This document shows positions 7,860-17,338 of a stretch of 64,000 nucleotides of DNA, in pieces. Numbering within the stretch: position 1 is the stretch's first letter; each line of letters begins with the position of its first letter. Position numbers and translations under genes: made by a program. The notes beneath the pieces are model-generated. The model was not told where the DNA came from and did no database searches. It worked only from the letters and a program-made list of their open reading frames with translations. The DNA is from Propionivibrio dicarboxylicus (GTDB taxonomy: Bacteria > Pseudomonadota > Gammaproteobacteria > Burkholderiales > Rhodocyclaceae), in the NCBI RefSeq assembly GCF_900099695.1, contig NZ_FNCY01000004.1, positions 62,001-126,000 of the forward strand, given 5' to 3'.

Positions 7860-9146
7860 CTAGGAATGTCCGACCTGGCTGCGATGCCGACGCACGCAGC
7901 TGATCGCGAACAGCGAGATGGCACAGGTGACCATGAAATAGATCGCGATCGGCACATACGAACCGCCGTACTGCAGCATCAGCCAGGTCGCGATCAGCGG
8001 CGCGGTACCGCCGGCCAGCGCGGCGCCGGCCTGGTAGCCGAGCGTGACGCCGGTATAGCGGACTTCGGCATCGAAGATCTCGGCCGACAGGGTGCCGAGC
8101 ACCGCGGTGATCGGCGTCCAGATGATGCCGAGGCCGACGACCGTGGCGACGCTGATCAGGGCCGGGTCCTTCGTATTGAGCAGCGCGAAGTACGGGAATG
8201 CATAGAGCATCATGATGAAGGCGCCCCAGCCGTACATGCGGCGGCGTCCGACGCGGTCGGCGATCAGGCCCATCAGCGGGATCATGATGATGCAGGCGAT
8301 CGTCGCCCAGGTGATCGCCGTCAGCACGACGTTCCTCGGCAATTCAAGGCTCTTGGTGACGTAGGTGATGACGAAGGTGCTGAGGATGTAGAAGGGCGCG
8401 GTTTCCACCACTTTCAGGCCGATCGCCAGCAAGACCTCGCGCCAGTGATGATGGAGCGTCTCGACCAGCGGAATCTTGACCTGCTTGCCTTTTTTCTTGG
8501 CTTCCTCGAACTCGGGCGTCTCGTTGATGCGGAAGCGCAGCCACAGGCCGATGGCGACGAGGACGGCGCTGCTGATGAACGGCAGGCGCCAGCCCCATTC
8601 GAGAAACTCGGCTTCGGTGACGTGATTGCCGACGAAATTGAGCGCTGCCGTACCGAACAGCATGCCAAGCGGCACGCCCATCTGCGGCACGCTGCCGAAC
8701 AGGCTCTTGGTCGTCTTGTTCGAATTCTCGACGGCCATCAGCAAGGCGCCTCCCCACTCGCCGCCGATGCCGAGTCCCTGGATCGCCCGCAGCGTCATCA
8801 GCGCCGCCGGCGCGTAGAAGCCCCACTGCGCATAGGTCGGCAGACATCCGATCAGCACCGTCGCGCCGCCCATCAGGCTCAGCGTCAGGATCAGCGACTT
8901 GCGCCGGCCGAGCTTGTCGCCGATGTGCGCGAAGACGACGCCGCCGAACGGACGGATGAAGAACGGAATCGAGAACGTCACGTAGGACAAGAGCAGGCCG
9001 ACCGCCGGATCGGAATTCGGAAAGAACAGCTTGCCGAAGACCAATGCCGCCGCCGTGCCATACAGAAAGAAATCGAACCACTCGATGGCGGCGCCGAAGA
9101 GACTCGCCGCCAGCGCCTTTTTTTGCTCGCTATTGATTGAAACCAT
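7860..9146 (-). CDS. MFS transporter, metabolite:H+ symporter (MHS) family
   Basis: The 428-residue membrane protein has twelve predicted hydrophobic segments. Family signatures are the first-helix motif A-A-I-E-W-F-D-F-F-L-Y-G, the loop-2 motif G-D-K-L-G-R-R-K-S and the repeat-half motif A-D-R-V-G-R-R-R. MHS members (ProP, KgtP, ShiA) import small acids or zwitterions with protons in the inner membrane. Its place between putA/Lrp and a P5C dehydrogenase suggests proline or a related amino acid as substrate (inference). The start at 9146 is preceded by AGGGGAATGGG. A terminator follows at 7775-7805, so it may share a transcript with the upstream pruA-like gene, from which 133 bp separate it. 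Confidence 0.88.
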   Translation of the reverse strand: MVSINSEQKKALAASLFGAAIEWFDFFLYGTAAALVFGKLFFPNSDPAVGLLLSYVTFSIPFFIRPFGGVVFAHIGDKLGRRKSLILTLSLMGGATVLIGCLPTYAQWGFYAPAALMTLRAIQGLGIGGEWGGALLMAVENSNKTTKSLFGSVPQMGVPLGMLFGTAALNFVGNHVTEAEFLEWGWRLPFISSAVLVAIGLWLRFRINETPEFEEAKKKGKQVKIPLVETLHHHWREVLLAIGLKVVETAPFYILSTFVITYVTKSLELPRNVVLTAITWATIACIIMIPLMGLIADRVGRRRMYGWGAFIMMLYAFPYFALLNTKDPALISVATVVGLGIIWTPITAVLGTLSAEIFDAEVRYTGVTLGYQAGAALAGGTAPLIATWLMLQYGGSYVPIAIYFMVTCAISLFAISCVRRHRSQVGHS

Positions 9147-9233
9147 GGACCCATTCCCCTATCGATAAGAATTGGAACGCCCGCAGGCGCCTGAAAACGT
9201 CGAAAGTACTGCTGACCCGTTTGTTTTCCCTTG

Positions 9234-9257
9234 CCGCCGGCGGGCGAGCGCCGGCGG
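9234..9257. repeat. GC-rich hairpin between pruA-like and transporter genes
   Basis: CCGCCGGC at 9234-9241 pairs perfectly with GCCGGCGG at 9250-9257 across an 8-base loop. On the coding (minus) strand no T-run follows, so it is not a canonical terminator. It could stabilise the 3' end of the upstream mRNA or attenuate readthrough to the transporter. Confidence 0.5.
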
Positions 9258-9279
9258 TATTTTCCCCGTGATCGCGCGC

Positions 9280-10911
9280 TTACTCCGCCGTCATGTACGG
9301 ATAATTGACCACCGTGCGCGGCACCAGCGTCTCCTTGATCGCACGCTGACTCAGCCAGCGATACAGATTGACGGCGCTGCCCGCCTTGTCGTTGGTGCCC
9401 GAACCGCGGCTGCCGCCGAACGGCTGCTGCCCGACGACGGCGCCGGTCGGCTTGTCGTTGATGTAGAAATTGCCGGCAGCATGACTGAGCGCACGCTCCA
9501 TGTCGACAACCGCCTGACGGTCCTGCGCGAAAATCGCGCCGGTCAGCGCATAGCGCGTCGCCGTGTCGCAAGCGTGCAGCGTCGCGTCGAGTTCCTCGTC
9601 CGGATAGACATACACGGTCAGCACCGGCCCGAAGATCTCCTCGACCATCGTCCGGAAGCTCGGCGTCCTGGCCAGGATCACGGTCGGCTCGACGAAATAG
9701 CCGACGCTATCGTCACAGCCGCCGCCGATGATGACTTCGGCATCGCTCGACGCTTCGGCGAACTCGATGTAGGAACGGATGTTCTCGAAAGACTTGCGGT
9801 CGATGACGGCATTCATGAGATTGGTGCAGTCGCGCACGTCGCCGATGCGGACCTGGGCGACTTCACTTTCCAGACGGGCGCGCACGGCCTCCCACAGGCT
9901 CTGCGGAATGTAGGCGCGCGACGCGGCCGAGCACTTCTGCCCCTGATATTCAAAGGAACCGAGCAGCATCGCACAGACCAGCGATTCGACGTCGGCGCTG
10001 GGATGGGCGAAGATGAAGTCCTTGCCGCCGGTTTCGCCGACGAGGCGCGGATAGGAAACGTACTTGTCGATGTTGGCGCCGACCTGCTTCCAGATGCCGT
10101 TGAACACCTCGGTCGAACCGGTGAAATGGAAACCGGCCATGTGCGGATCGTTGATGACGACGCGGCCGAAATCGACGCCGCGACACGGCACGAAGTTGAT
10201 GACGCCGGCCGGCAGCCCCGCCTCCATGAACAGCTTCATGACGTAGTAATTGGACAGGACGGCCGTCGACGACGGCTTCCAGATCACCGTGTTGCCGGCC
10301 ATCGCCGGCGCCGACACGAGGTTGCCGCCGATCGCGGCGAAGTTGAAGGGCGAGATCGCCGCAACGAAGCCATCGAGCGCACGGTACTCGACGCGATTCC
10401 AGAAGCCATCGGGGCTGATCGGCTGCTGCTTGTAGATCTCCTGCAGATAGTAGGCATTGAAACGCAGGAAGTCGGCGAGTTCGCAAACGCTGTCGATCTC
10501 CGACTGGTAGATGTTCTTGCTCTGGCCGAGCATGCAGGCCGCCGACATCTTCGCCCGGTACTTGCCGGTCAGGAGATCGGCCGCCTTCAGGAAGATCGTC
10601 GCGCGCTGTTCCCAGGGCATGGCTTCCCATGTCGCGCGCGCGGCCTCGGCGGCCTCGACTGCCAACTGCAATTCCTTTTCGCCGGCGACCGAATAACGGC
10701 CAAGCACGGTACGGTGGTCGTGCGGGCAGACGATGTCGGCCGTCTGCTCCAGGAAAATCTCCCGACCGCCAATGATGAGCGGCACCTCGACCGGCGCGAT
10801 CCGCTGCGCCTCGAGTTCGGCCTTGAGCGCAGCACGCTCGGGCGAGCCCGGCATATACGCCTTCACCGGCTCGTTCTGGGGAAACCTGATCTGAAAATAC
10901 GCGTTGTTCAT
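9280..10911 (-). CDS. pruA: L-glutamate-gamma-semialdehyde (P5C) dehydrogenase, monofunctional
   Basis: The 543-residue aldehyde dehydrogenase matches the long monofunctional P5CDH type (mitochondrial/PruA-like) in length and motifs. Nucleophile Cys327 lies in G-Q-K-C-S-A, the general base is in G-E-T-G-G-K-D, and the cofactor loop is F-T-G-S-T-E-V. It converts glutamate semialdehyde to glutamate with NAD. The start at 10911 (M-N-N-A-Y-F-Q) is preferred over ATG 10968 because homology begins there and purine-rich GGAAGGATCACAGGG precedes it. PutA encoded at 3492-7106 also carries an apparently intact P5CDH domain, so the activity is duplicated. This copy may serve ornithine, arginine or hydroxyproline breakdown. 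Confidence 0.92.
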   Translation of the reverse strand: MNNAYFQIRFPQNEPVKAYMPGSPERAALKAELEAQRIAPVEVPLIIGGREIFLEQTADIVCPHDHRTVLGRYSVAGEKELQLAVEAAEAARATWEAMPWEQRATIFLKAADLLTGKYRAKMSAACMLGQSKNIYQSEIDSVCELADFLRFNAYYLQEIYKQQPISPDGFWNRVEYRALDGFVAAISPFNFAAIGGNLVSAPAMAGNTVIWKPSSTAVLSNYYVMKLFMEAGLPAGVINFVPCRGVDFGRVVINDPHMAGFHFTGSTEVFNGIWKQVGANIDKYVSYPRLVGETGGKDFIFAHPSADVESLVCAMLLGSFEYQGQKCSAASRAYIPQSLWEAVRARLESEVAQVRIGDVRDCTNLMNAVIDRKSFENIRSYIEFAEASSDAEVIIGGGCDDSVGYFVEPTVILARTPSFRTMVEEIFGPVLTVYVYPDEELDATLHACDTATRYALTGAIFAQDRQAVVDMERALSHAAGNFYINDKPTGAVVGQQPFGGSRGSGTNDKAGSAVNLYRWLSQRAIKETLVPRTVVNYPYMTAE

Positions 10912-11253
10912 TGCCCTGTGATCCTTCCTGACTGATTGAATGGTGAATTCCGCTATCCGCGCCGGCATCGGCCGTCAAGACATCCAGCAAACGCATTAAA
11001 AACAGCATCGTTAACTGTGTTTTTATATTTTCTTGGTTGACAATAAATAACGCAACGATTTTTTATGGTTGTTTGTACTTATTTTTGACGCACAAACAGT
11101 TTTTTATTCCAAAGACAATCCCGCAGGACGTTCCTGTTCCGGAGACACCTGACAGCCTCCGGCCGATACTCGAAAGTCATGGAAATAAAATGCCATCAGC
11201 AGCTACAATTGGGCGAACTGCGCTGTCTGCCCACGCTTTGCACGGAGCCAGTC
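10912..11253. other. AT-rich divergent intergenic region
   Basis: The 342 bases between the divergent pruA-like and histidine kinase genes are markedly AT-rich, especially 10990-11110, with several A and T tracts. An imperfect inverted repeat (AAAAACAG near 10998, CTGTGTTTTT near 11016) is visible. AT-tract-rich upstream regions suit Lrp-type regulators, so control by the neighbouring Lrp-family protein is possible (inference). No gene is supported here. Confidence 0.5.
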
Positions 11254-13047
11254 ATGTCAAATCCGAACCCAAGCGACCGACTCTCTGCCAACACCGACAC
11301 CCAGACGTTGCGCCTGTCCTATCTGCTGGGCACGCTGACGATCATCGCCATCGTCCTGAGCCTGGCCGCGGCGGCCTTCTGGTTCGAGAAGCAGCGGCAC
11401 CTGGAACGCGCCTCGATCGCCACGGCCAACATGGCCGAACTGCTTGCGGAAAGCACCGGCAACGCCATCCAGAAAATCGACGTGGCGCTGCAGGCCGGAC
11501 GCCTCTTCTACGAATCGCGGGCGGTCGCCGAAAGTCGCATCGCCGCGCAGCTCAACGCTTATCTCGGCAGTCTCGGCAATGCTTCGGCAACGCTCGGTAC
11601 GATCCGCATTGCCGACCGTGCCGGCCGCATCCGCTTCGGTGACGGCATCAGCATCGCCGAACCGGTGCTGGTCGGCGACTTCGACTTTTTCCTGCGCAGC
11701 CGGCAAGGCGGCGAAAATGCGCTTGTCGTCAGCGGACCGGTCCTCTCGCCGGTCACGCGCGAATGGGTGATGATTTTCGCGCGCCGCCTGAGCGATCCGG
11801 ACGGCACGTTCGCCGGCACCATCTACGCCTCGGTGCCGACCCGGCAGTTCGAAGCCATCCTGTCGCCGGCCTCGCTCGGGGCGCATGGCGCGGCGACGCT
11901 GCGCACGCTCGACCTCGCGCTCATCCACCGCTACCCCGACACGCGCAATGCCGTCGGCAGCAGCGAGGTGTCATCCGCACTGCGCCGCGCCGTCGAAGCG
12001 CATCCGCTCGGCGGCGGCTACGTTGCGGCAACGGCCATCGACGGTGTCGAGCGCAGCAACGCCTTCCGCCGCATCGCCGGCTATCCGCTCTACGTCATCG
12101 TCGGCTTGGCCACCCACGACTACCTCGGCAGCTGGCAGCAGAACATCCTGATCATTATCGGACTGGCTGCGCTCGCCATCGTCGTGACCGGCCTCGCCGC
12201 CTATCGCAACTACCGCGCCCAGGCAACGCTGGCGGGCAATTTCGCCGAACTGTCCCGGCTCGAAAAGGAATTGCGCCGGCTGCTGGAAGAGCGTCACGCA
12301 CTCAACGAACAGCTGGCCGTCCGCGCCCACGAGGCGGAAGCCGCCAGCCGGGCGAAAAGCGCCTTCCTCGCCAACATGAGCCATGAAATGCGCACGCCGC
12401 TCAACCATGTCCTCGGCATGGCCGCACTGATCCGGCGCGAACCGCTTTCACCGGGCCAGACCGATCGGCTCGACAAGTTGATGCGGGCCGGACACCACCT
12501 CACCGGCATGATCGAGACGGTGCTCGAAGTCACCCAACTCGACGCCGACACGGTCGAACTCGCCGAAGACCGTGTGCTCCTGCCGGAACTGATCGGCGCC
12601 GCCATCGACGCCGAACGCGCCGCCGCCGCCGCGAAGCAGCTGACGCTCGAGGTCGGTGACATCTCGCCCTTGCCGGACCTCGTCGGCGACACCACCCGCA
12701 TCCAGCGCGCCCTTGACAACTACCTCTCCAACGCCATCCGCTTCACCCACGACGGACACATCACGGTGCGCGCCCTGACGCAGGCCGAAGACGAACGCAG
12801 CGTATTGATCCGCATCGAAGTCGAGGACAGCGGCCAAGGCATCGCCGAAACGGATATTCCGCGCCTGTTTTCGCTGTTCGAACAGGTCGACAACTCGTCG
12901 ACCCGCGAACATGGCGGCCTCGGTCTTGGCCTGGCGTTGACCCGGAAGATCGCCCGGGCAATGGGCGGCGACGCCGGCTGCAACAGCCGGACGGGCACCG
13001 GCAGCCTGTTCTGGTTCACCCTGCGCCTCAGGAAAGCGGCGGCCTGA
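11254..13047 (+). CDS. Membrane sensor histidine kinase with periplasmic Cache-like domain
   Basis: The 597-residue kinase starts at 11254 (GGAG 7 bases upstream). TM1 covers residues 24-44, then a periplasmic sensor of about 240 residues of double-Cache/PDC type, TM2 near residues 297-317, and a short coiled coil. The HisKA box has phospho-acceptor His377 (M-S-H-E-M-R-T), and the ATPase boxes are N (D-N-Y-L-S-N-A), G1 (D-S-G-Q-G-I) and G2 (G-L-G-L-G-L). There is no receiver domain, so a separate regulator must take the phosphate. None is adjacent on this strand; the nearest stand-alone receiver is at 1453. Cache domains usually bind organic or amino acids, and the pruA-like neighbour makes an amino-acid signal plausible. 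Confidence 0.9.
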   Translation: MSNPNPSDRLSANTDTQTLRLSYLLGTLTIIAIVLSLAAAAFWFEKQRHLERASIATANMAELLAESTGNAIQKIDVALQAGRLFYESRAVAESRIAAQLNAYLGSLGNASATLGTIRIADRAGRIRFGDGISIAEPVLVGDFDFFLRSRQGGENALVVSGPVLSPVTREWVMIFARRLSDPDGTFAGTIYASVPTRQFEAILSPASLGAHGAATLRTLDLALIHRYPDTRNAVGSSEVSSALRRAVEAHPLGGGYVAATAIDGVERSNAFRRIAGYPLYVIVGLATHDYLGSWQQNILIIIGLAALAIVVTGLAAYRNYRAQATLAGNFAELSRLEKELRRLLEERHALNEQLAVRAHEAEAASRAKSAFLANMSHEMRTPLNHVLGMAALIRREPLSPGQTDRLDKLMRAGHHLTGMIETVLEVTQLDADTVELAEDRVLLPELIGAAIDAERAAAAAKQLTLEVGDISPLPDLVGDTTRIQRALDNYLSNAIRFTHDGHITVRALTQAEDERSVLIRIEVEDSGQGIAETDIPRLFSLFEQVDNSSTREHGGLGLGLALTRKIARAMGGDAGCNSRTGTGSLFWFTLRLRKAAA

Positions 13048-13071
13048 ACCGCCGCCAAGGCGCCGCCAGCG

Positions 13072-13878
13072 TCAGGCCATGGCCTGCGGCTGCTCGATGA
13101 GCTGCTGATAGACCATGCTCTGCAGCGTCATCCGGTCGGTCGGCGTCAGATTGACGAATTCCAGCCCGAAATAGGAGGTCTCCTGGCGCGTCGCGCTTTC
13201 GTCGGCGATCAGCGAGCGCACGACGGCCTCCAGGTTCATCAGCACCTCGATGCCGTGGATCATGAGCCGGAAGCTCAGCCGGAGCTGATCGCCTCGCGAC
13301 AGAAAATCGCCGCGAGAAACAAGCAAGGCGCCGTTTGCGCTCAGATTCACAAGCACGCCCGGCGCACTGTCGCCGTCTTGTGCGGCGCCGGAAAACGAAC
13401 AGATGATCCGCGTCTTGACGCGTGGCGCCTTGCGCACATTCCTGCCGCGCACCTGGGTGGGGAAGGAAAGATGCAGATAATCGAAAGGAAGCCGGACGAT
13501 CTTGCTGACCACCGACTCGAAGGCAAAAGCATTCTCGTTCGCAAACACCCGGACGAAGACCGCTTCGCTCTCCTCGATCGGCAGACGAAAACCGTCGATG
13601 TCGCGCGGCGGGGTGACCAGGAGGCTGTGCGGCGCGAGATAACCGATCAGCCGGACGATCACCCGCTCGCTCGCGAAACGCGGCGGCAGTTGCATTTGGA
13701 TCCGGTCGCCGACCTTGAGGCGCATCGCCTCGAAACTGAATATGTCGTCCGCAATACCGCTGCCACTGCCGAAGTCGAGGCTCGATACTTCCTGCGACGC
13801 ACCGGTCGCCGTCTCGGGCGCCAGAGTGCCCAACGTGGCGGCATCGACAGCCGCAGTTTCGGAATTGAGAGTCGGCAT
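13072..13878 (-). CDS. YcgR-like flagellar brake protein with PilZ domain
   Basis: The 268-residue protein has an N-terminal YcgR/PilZN-type beta domain (residues 35-135) and a C-terminal PilZ domain. The c-di-GMP signature is complete: R-K-A-P-R (RxxxR) followed about 35 residues later by N-L-S-A-N-G (N-x-S-x-x-G). YcgR-type proteins bind c-di-GMP and slow the flagellar motor. The start at 13878 (M-P-T-L-N-S) is my choice; an ATG at 13917 is possible. It is convergent with the kinase gene at 13047 (24-bp gap). Together with the GGDEF-EAL protein at 20134 and the HD-GYP protein at 32308 it shows c-di-GMP control of motility. Confidence 0.85.
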   Translation of the reverse strand: MPTLNSETAAVDAATLGTLAPETATGASQEVSSLDFGSGSGIADDIFSFEAMRLKVGDRIQMQLPPRFASERVIVRLIGYLAPHSLLVTPPRDIDGFRLPIEESEAVFVRVFANENAFAFESVVSKIVRLPFDYLHLSFPTQVRGRNVRKAPRVKTRIICSFSGAAQDGDSAPGVLVNLSANGALLVSRGDFLSRGDQLRLSFRLMIHGIEVLMNLEAVVRSLIADESATRQETSYFGLEFVNLTPTDRMTLQSMVYQQLIEQPQAMA

Positions 13879-14465
13879 AACGCGTGAGGTCTCCGTCAGC
13901 GAAGGCTTCCACACCATTGTAGTTCTGCATTGACCCCATGACATACAAATTGTTCCGACCAACTTGTGCAAATAAGTGGCAGCCATTCCTTGTCATTTAC
14001 GCCAATAAAGCCGCGCGACCTCACGCAGGCCGTCACGAATCGTCGCTACGTCGGCGGGCAGACGCCCGCCGAAACGCGCCAGGCAGCCCCCCTCAAACCG
14101 GCGCCCGACGCGCCGACACGTGTACGTCCCGCATGGCCCCGAAATGGATTTCGGCGTGTGCCAACATCATTCTCGCGCGCGGCCGCCGCAGCTGTATCGT
14201 ACTGTCCGTAACAAACACAGCATCGCCGCAAGCGCCCGAAAACTCGGGGATTTCCAGCCAGCACCCCAGTGACCGACGCGACGCAGGCGGGCAGCAGTAC
14301 CCATCCCCCACGACCACCGCGGCGATCGCCATCGGTGGCCTCTCCGCGACATATGCCGCGGCTAGGCTTCTTGCATATTGCCATTCGTCCGCGGTGCTTC
14401 TATCATCGCCGCCTGAAACCATCGGCATTACGCCCCAGCGTCCATTGACCCCACGAGGCCTTCCC
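13879..14465. other. Intergenic region, no supported gene
   Basis: The 587 bases between the divergent PilZ and chemoreceptor genes contain short open frames only, none with a ribosome binding site and recognisable protein sequence. The part near 13930-13990 is AT-rich and may hold divergent promoters. The part at 14050-14400 has normal GC and could be decayed coding sequence, but I see no family resemblance. Confidence 0.4.
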
Positions 14466-15641
14466 ATGTTCATATACGAGTTCTACCGCAGCCTGACCAT
14501 TAGGGGCCGTATCATCGCCCTCGGCGGCCTCTACAGCCTGGCGATCGTCGCCACCGGACTGGCCGGACGCCATGCCGAGGCCGAGACTTTCTACGCCGTG
14601 CTGGCTGTCTCGCTCGTCACCGGCGGCATCACCACCGGCATGTGCATCGCCTCGATCCTCGAACCGCTGCTGCGCATCACCGGCTACCTGCGCGACATGG
14701 CCAAGGGCGATCTGACCAACACCGTCAAGGCAAAGCGTAAGACCGAGTTCAGCGCCGTCCTCAACACCATGCACGACATGCAACAGTTCCTCAAAACCGT
14801 GATCGCCGATATCCAGCGCGCGGCCGAGCGGCTGTCCGAGACCTCCACCGTGCTCAACGCCTCGTCGGCACAGATGGCGGCAGGCACCGACGAAGCCTCG
14901 GACAAATCGCGTTCGGTCACCACCGCCGTCGATCAGCTTTCCTCGATCATCGCAGCGATCTCCGAAAGCTGCGAAGACATGAAGCAGAAAGCGTCGGAAA
15001 CCGAAAAGGCGACCGAGAGCGGCGAAGCCGTGGTGATGCGCATGAACGGCGTCATGCATGAAATCGAAACGATGGTCGCCAGCGCCACGCAAGCGGTCGG
15101 CGACCTCGGCACCAACTCCGACAAGATCGGCACGATCGTCGTCGCGATCGGCGAAATCGCCGACCAGACCAACCTGCTCGCGCTCAATGCTGCGATCGAG
15201 GCGGCGCGAGCGGGCGAACAGGGCCGTGGCTTTGCCGTCGTCGCCGACGAGGTGCGCAAACTCGCCGAACGGACCTCGACCGCGACACGCGAAATCCAGG
15301 GCATCATCGCTTCGCTGCAGAACGACGTGAAGAACGTCGCCGGCGCCATGGAAAAGAGCGGCGCCAGCGTGCAAAGCGGCACCGCCGACGTACGCCAGTC
15401 GAGCCAGGCGATGGAAACGATCAAGACGCAGATCGGCCCGTTGATCGGCCGTGTCGCCCAGGTGGCGTCGGCCTCCGAAGAGCAGTCAGCCGCCGCTGCC
15501 GACATCACTGCGAACATGCACCACATCTCGGATGTCATCGTCGATTCGGCCCAGGTCGCGCGCGAAACCCAGGACCGCGCCGCCGGCCTCGCCGGCGCCG
15601 CCGCCGACCTCAAGACCCTGGTCGGGCGCTTCAAGGTCTGA
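14466..15641 (+). CDS. Methyl-accepting chemotaxis protein with almost no periplasmic domain
   Basis: The 391-residue receptor starts at 14466 (GAGG 7 bases before). Two hydrophobic segments (about residues 15-33 and 40-62) are separated by only a handful of residues, so there is no room for a periplasmic ligand domain. A HAMP-like linker follows ([17 protein letters not shown]). The signalling hairpin has the tip [18 protein letters not shown] and F-A-V-V-A-D-E-V-R. Such receptors sense through the membrane or cytoplasm, or partner with another sensor. No CheB/CheR tether pentapeptide is seen at the C-terminus (ends G-R-F-K-V). A good terminator follows. Confidence 0.9.
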   Translation: MFIYEFYRSLTIRGRIIALGGLYSLAIVATGLAGRHAEAETFYAVLAVSLVTGGITTGMCIASILEPLLRITGYLRDMAKGDLTNTVKAKRKTEFSAVLNTMHDMQQFLKTVIADIQRAAERLSETSTVLNASSAQMAAGTDEASDKSRSVTTAVDQLSSIIAAISESCEDMKQKASETEKATESGEAVVMRMNGVMHEIETMVASATQAVGDLGTNSDKIGTIVVAIGEIADQTNLLALNAAIEAARAGEQGRGFAVVADEVRKLAERTSTATREIQGIIASLQNDVKNVAGAMEKSGASVQSGTADVRQSSQAMETIKTQIGPLIGRVAQVASASEEQSAAAADITANMHHISDVIVDSAQVARETQDRAAGLAGAAADLKTLVGRFKV

Positions 15642-15667
15642 GACACCGGCATAACCGGTCAAGGACA

Positions 15668-15702
15668 AAGGGCCGACGGCAGACGCCGCCGGCCCTTTTT
15701 TC
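15668..15702 (+). terminator. Rho-independent terminator after the chemoreceptor gene
   Basis: AGGGCCG at the left and CGGCCCT at the right form a GC-rich stem around an ACGGCAGACGCCG interior, followed by TTTTTT. It begins about 27 bases past the stop at 15641. Confidence 0.85.
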
Positions 15703-15718
15703 ATGCAACAGCGCTACG

Positions 15719-15883
15719 CCGCCCTATTTCCAGTTGGCCGCCAACACCGGGGTCAGCGACTCCTGATACGGCTGAGACAACGCGGTCTGCCCTAAAAACT
15801 CGCCATCGCCTGGACAAGGCGTTCGACCTGCATATCGATCAGGACCTTGAACGCGCCGCCGCGCCGCGAGCCCTTCGCGTCCG
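15719..15883 (-). pseudogene. Possible decayed C-terminal gene fragment
   Basis: Downstream of the SAF-domain dehydrogenase on the minus strand two short open tails are visible in different frames. One reads F-K-V-L-I-D-M-Q-V-E-R-L-V-Q-A-M-A-S-F and stops at a TAG near 15795. The other ends S-Q-P-Y-Q-E-S-L-T-P-V-L-A-A-N-W-K and stops at a TAG near 15723. Both look like authentic protein ends rather than random codons, but neither has a start. A frameshifted relic is the simplest reading. Family not recognised. Confidence 0.25.
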
Positions 15884-17281
15884 TCAGTCCCGTGCGCCGC
15901 CGAAGAAGACCGTGTCCTGCTGCCGGCGCAGGGCGAGCAATTCGGAGGCCGGATCGATGTCGACGTCGGCCAGCGTCAGCAGCGCACCGGCGGCGACATC
16001 GCGCACCAGGCGCCGGTTGGCCGCCAGGTAGAACGGCAGCGGCTGGTCGGCGCCGAGCGGACCGGCCGGCAGGAGTTCGGCCGTCGTGCCGTCGATCGTG
16101 TGATGGTGCCCGCCCATCGCCAGCACGCTGCCGGCCGCCAGCGGCCGGGTGGCGCGGGTGACGAGGTCGAGGCAGGGACGCGGCGACCGGGCACCGGTCG
16201 AGCGGCCGTGGATGGCGACGTCGAGCACGCTCGTCGCCGCTTCGAGCCCAAGCAGGTGGCGCGGCAGATAAATCAGCGCGCGACGACCGTCGCGCGAGAC
16301 GACATGGCCCTTGGCCAGGAGCAGTTCCCAGCTCGCCGCGTCGTCGCAGGCGACGATGACGAAAACGCCGCCGGCGAAACTCGCTTCGTCGGGTCGGCGC
16401 AGGCAGTGGAAGACGTCGAGGATGCCCGTGCGCGAGAGCAGTCCGCCCTCATCGGCCGGGCCGAAGAAATCGGGCACCTCCGGGATGCGGGCGATCGGCG
16501 CGTGGAGATCGGGCCGGTCGGGCACAAAGCCGGTGGCATTGGCGACAACGAGCAACTCGCAGAGATCGGGCACGGCGCGCTGCGGCAAGGCCGCACAGGT
16601 CTGCGCCCGGTCGCGCGCCAGTTCGCCGTAGGCACGCGCGCCGGCATGCCAATGGTCTGGCAACCCCGGCACCGCAAAAGTCTTCCCGTCGCTGACGACC
16701 GTACCGGCATCGGCATCGCAGATGAAATCGTATTCGCTCGACTTGCCGGCGGCGAGGATGTCGAAGCCCAGCGTCTGCGCCCAGGTGATCAGCCCGATCA
16801 ACAGGCTCGGCTGATCGCCGTCGACCGGCGTCACCACCTTGCCGCGTTCGGTTGCCAGATGCGCCAGGATCGGCCCGACGACGCTGTCGACCTCCTTCGA
16901 CACCAGCACCACATGGCGATCGGCTTCGATCGCCAGGCGCGCATGACGCGCACCGGCTTCGGGACTGCCGGTGGCTTCGACGAGGACGTCGAATGGCAGG
17001 TCGATGACAGTGGCAAGATCGGCGGCGGCAATGTACTGGCCGCGCTCCCAGGCTTCGCGGGCGGCGGCGGCGCTGGCGCAGACGGCGATCGCGTCAGCCG
17101 GCAGGCCGAGCGCGGCGAAGCCGGCGGCGGCGACCGTCGCATCGACATCGACGGCAATGCGGGCACGCATCAGCGGCACTCGCCGGGCCTGCGCGAGAAA
17201 ACTGCGACCGAAACCGCCGCTACCGACCACACAGGTATCCACCGGCCGCGTCGCCGACGCGAAATAGTCCAGATGATTCAT
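15884..17281 (-). CDS. NAD(P)-dependent oxidoreductase, homoserine-dehydrogenase-like, with C-terminal SAF domain
   Basis: The 465-residue protein has an N-terminal Rossmann fold (V-V-G-S-G-G-F-G-R-S at residues 19-28), a middle catalytic region resembling homoserine dehydrogenase (V-E-A-T-G-S-P-E-A, V-S-K-E-V-D-S), and a SAF-like C-terminus (P-L-A-A-G-S-V-L-A-M-G-G-H, then L-T-L-A-D-V-D). Relatives occur in sugar-acid or branched-acid catabolic clusters, but exact substrates differ. It is divergently oriented to a GntR regulator, a 2-hydroxyacid dehydrogenase and an AEC transporter, which suggests one catabolic unit for a hydroxyacid or aldonate. Substrate unknown. Confidence 0.75.
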   Translation of the reverse strand: MNHLDYFASATRPVDTCVVGSGGFGRSFLAQARRVPLMRARIAVDVDATVAAAGFAALGLPADAIAVCASAAAAREAWERGQYIAAADLATVIDLPFDVLVEATGSPEAGARHARLAIEADRHVVLVSKEVDSVVGPILAHLATERGKVVTPVDGDQPSLLIGLITWAQTLGFDILAAGKSSEYDFICDADAGTVVSDGKTFAVPGLPDHWHAGARAYGELARDRAQTCAALPQRAVPDLCELLVVANATGFVPDRPDLHAPIARIPEVPDFFGPADEGGLLSRTGILDVFHCLRRPDEASFAGGVFVIVACDDAASWELLLAKGHVVSRDGRRALIYLPRHLLGLEAATSVLDVAIHGRSTGARSPRPCLDLVTRATRPLAAGSVLAMGGHHHTIDGTTAELLPAGPLGADQPLPFYLAANRRLVRDVAAGALLTLADVDIDPASELLALRRQQDTVFFGGARD

Positions 17282-17338
17282 GCCGCTTCCCCTTCCCGGC
17301 GCCCTCGGCGCGCTATCGTTTACTTTCGTTCAAGGACG

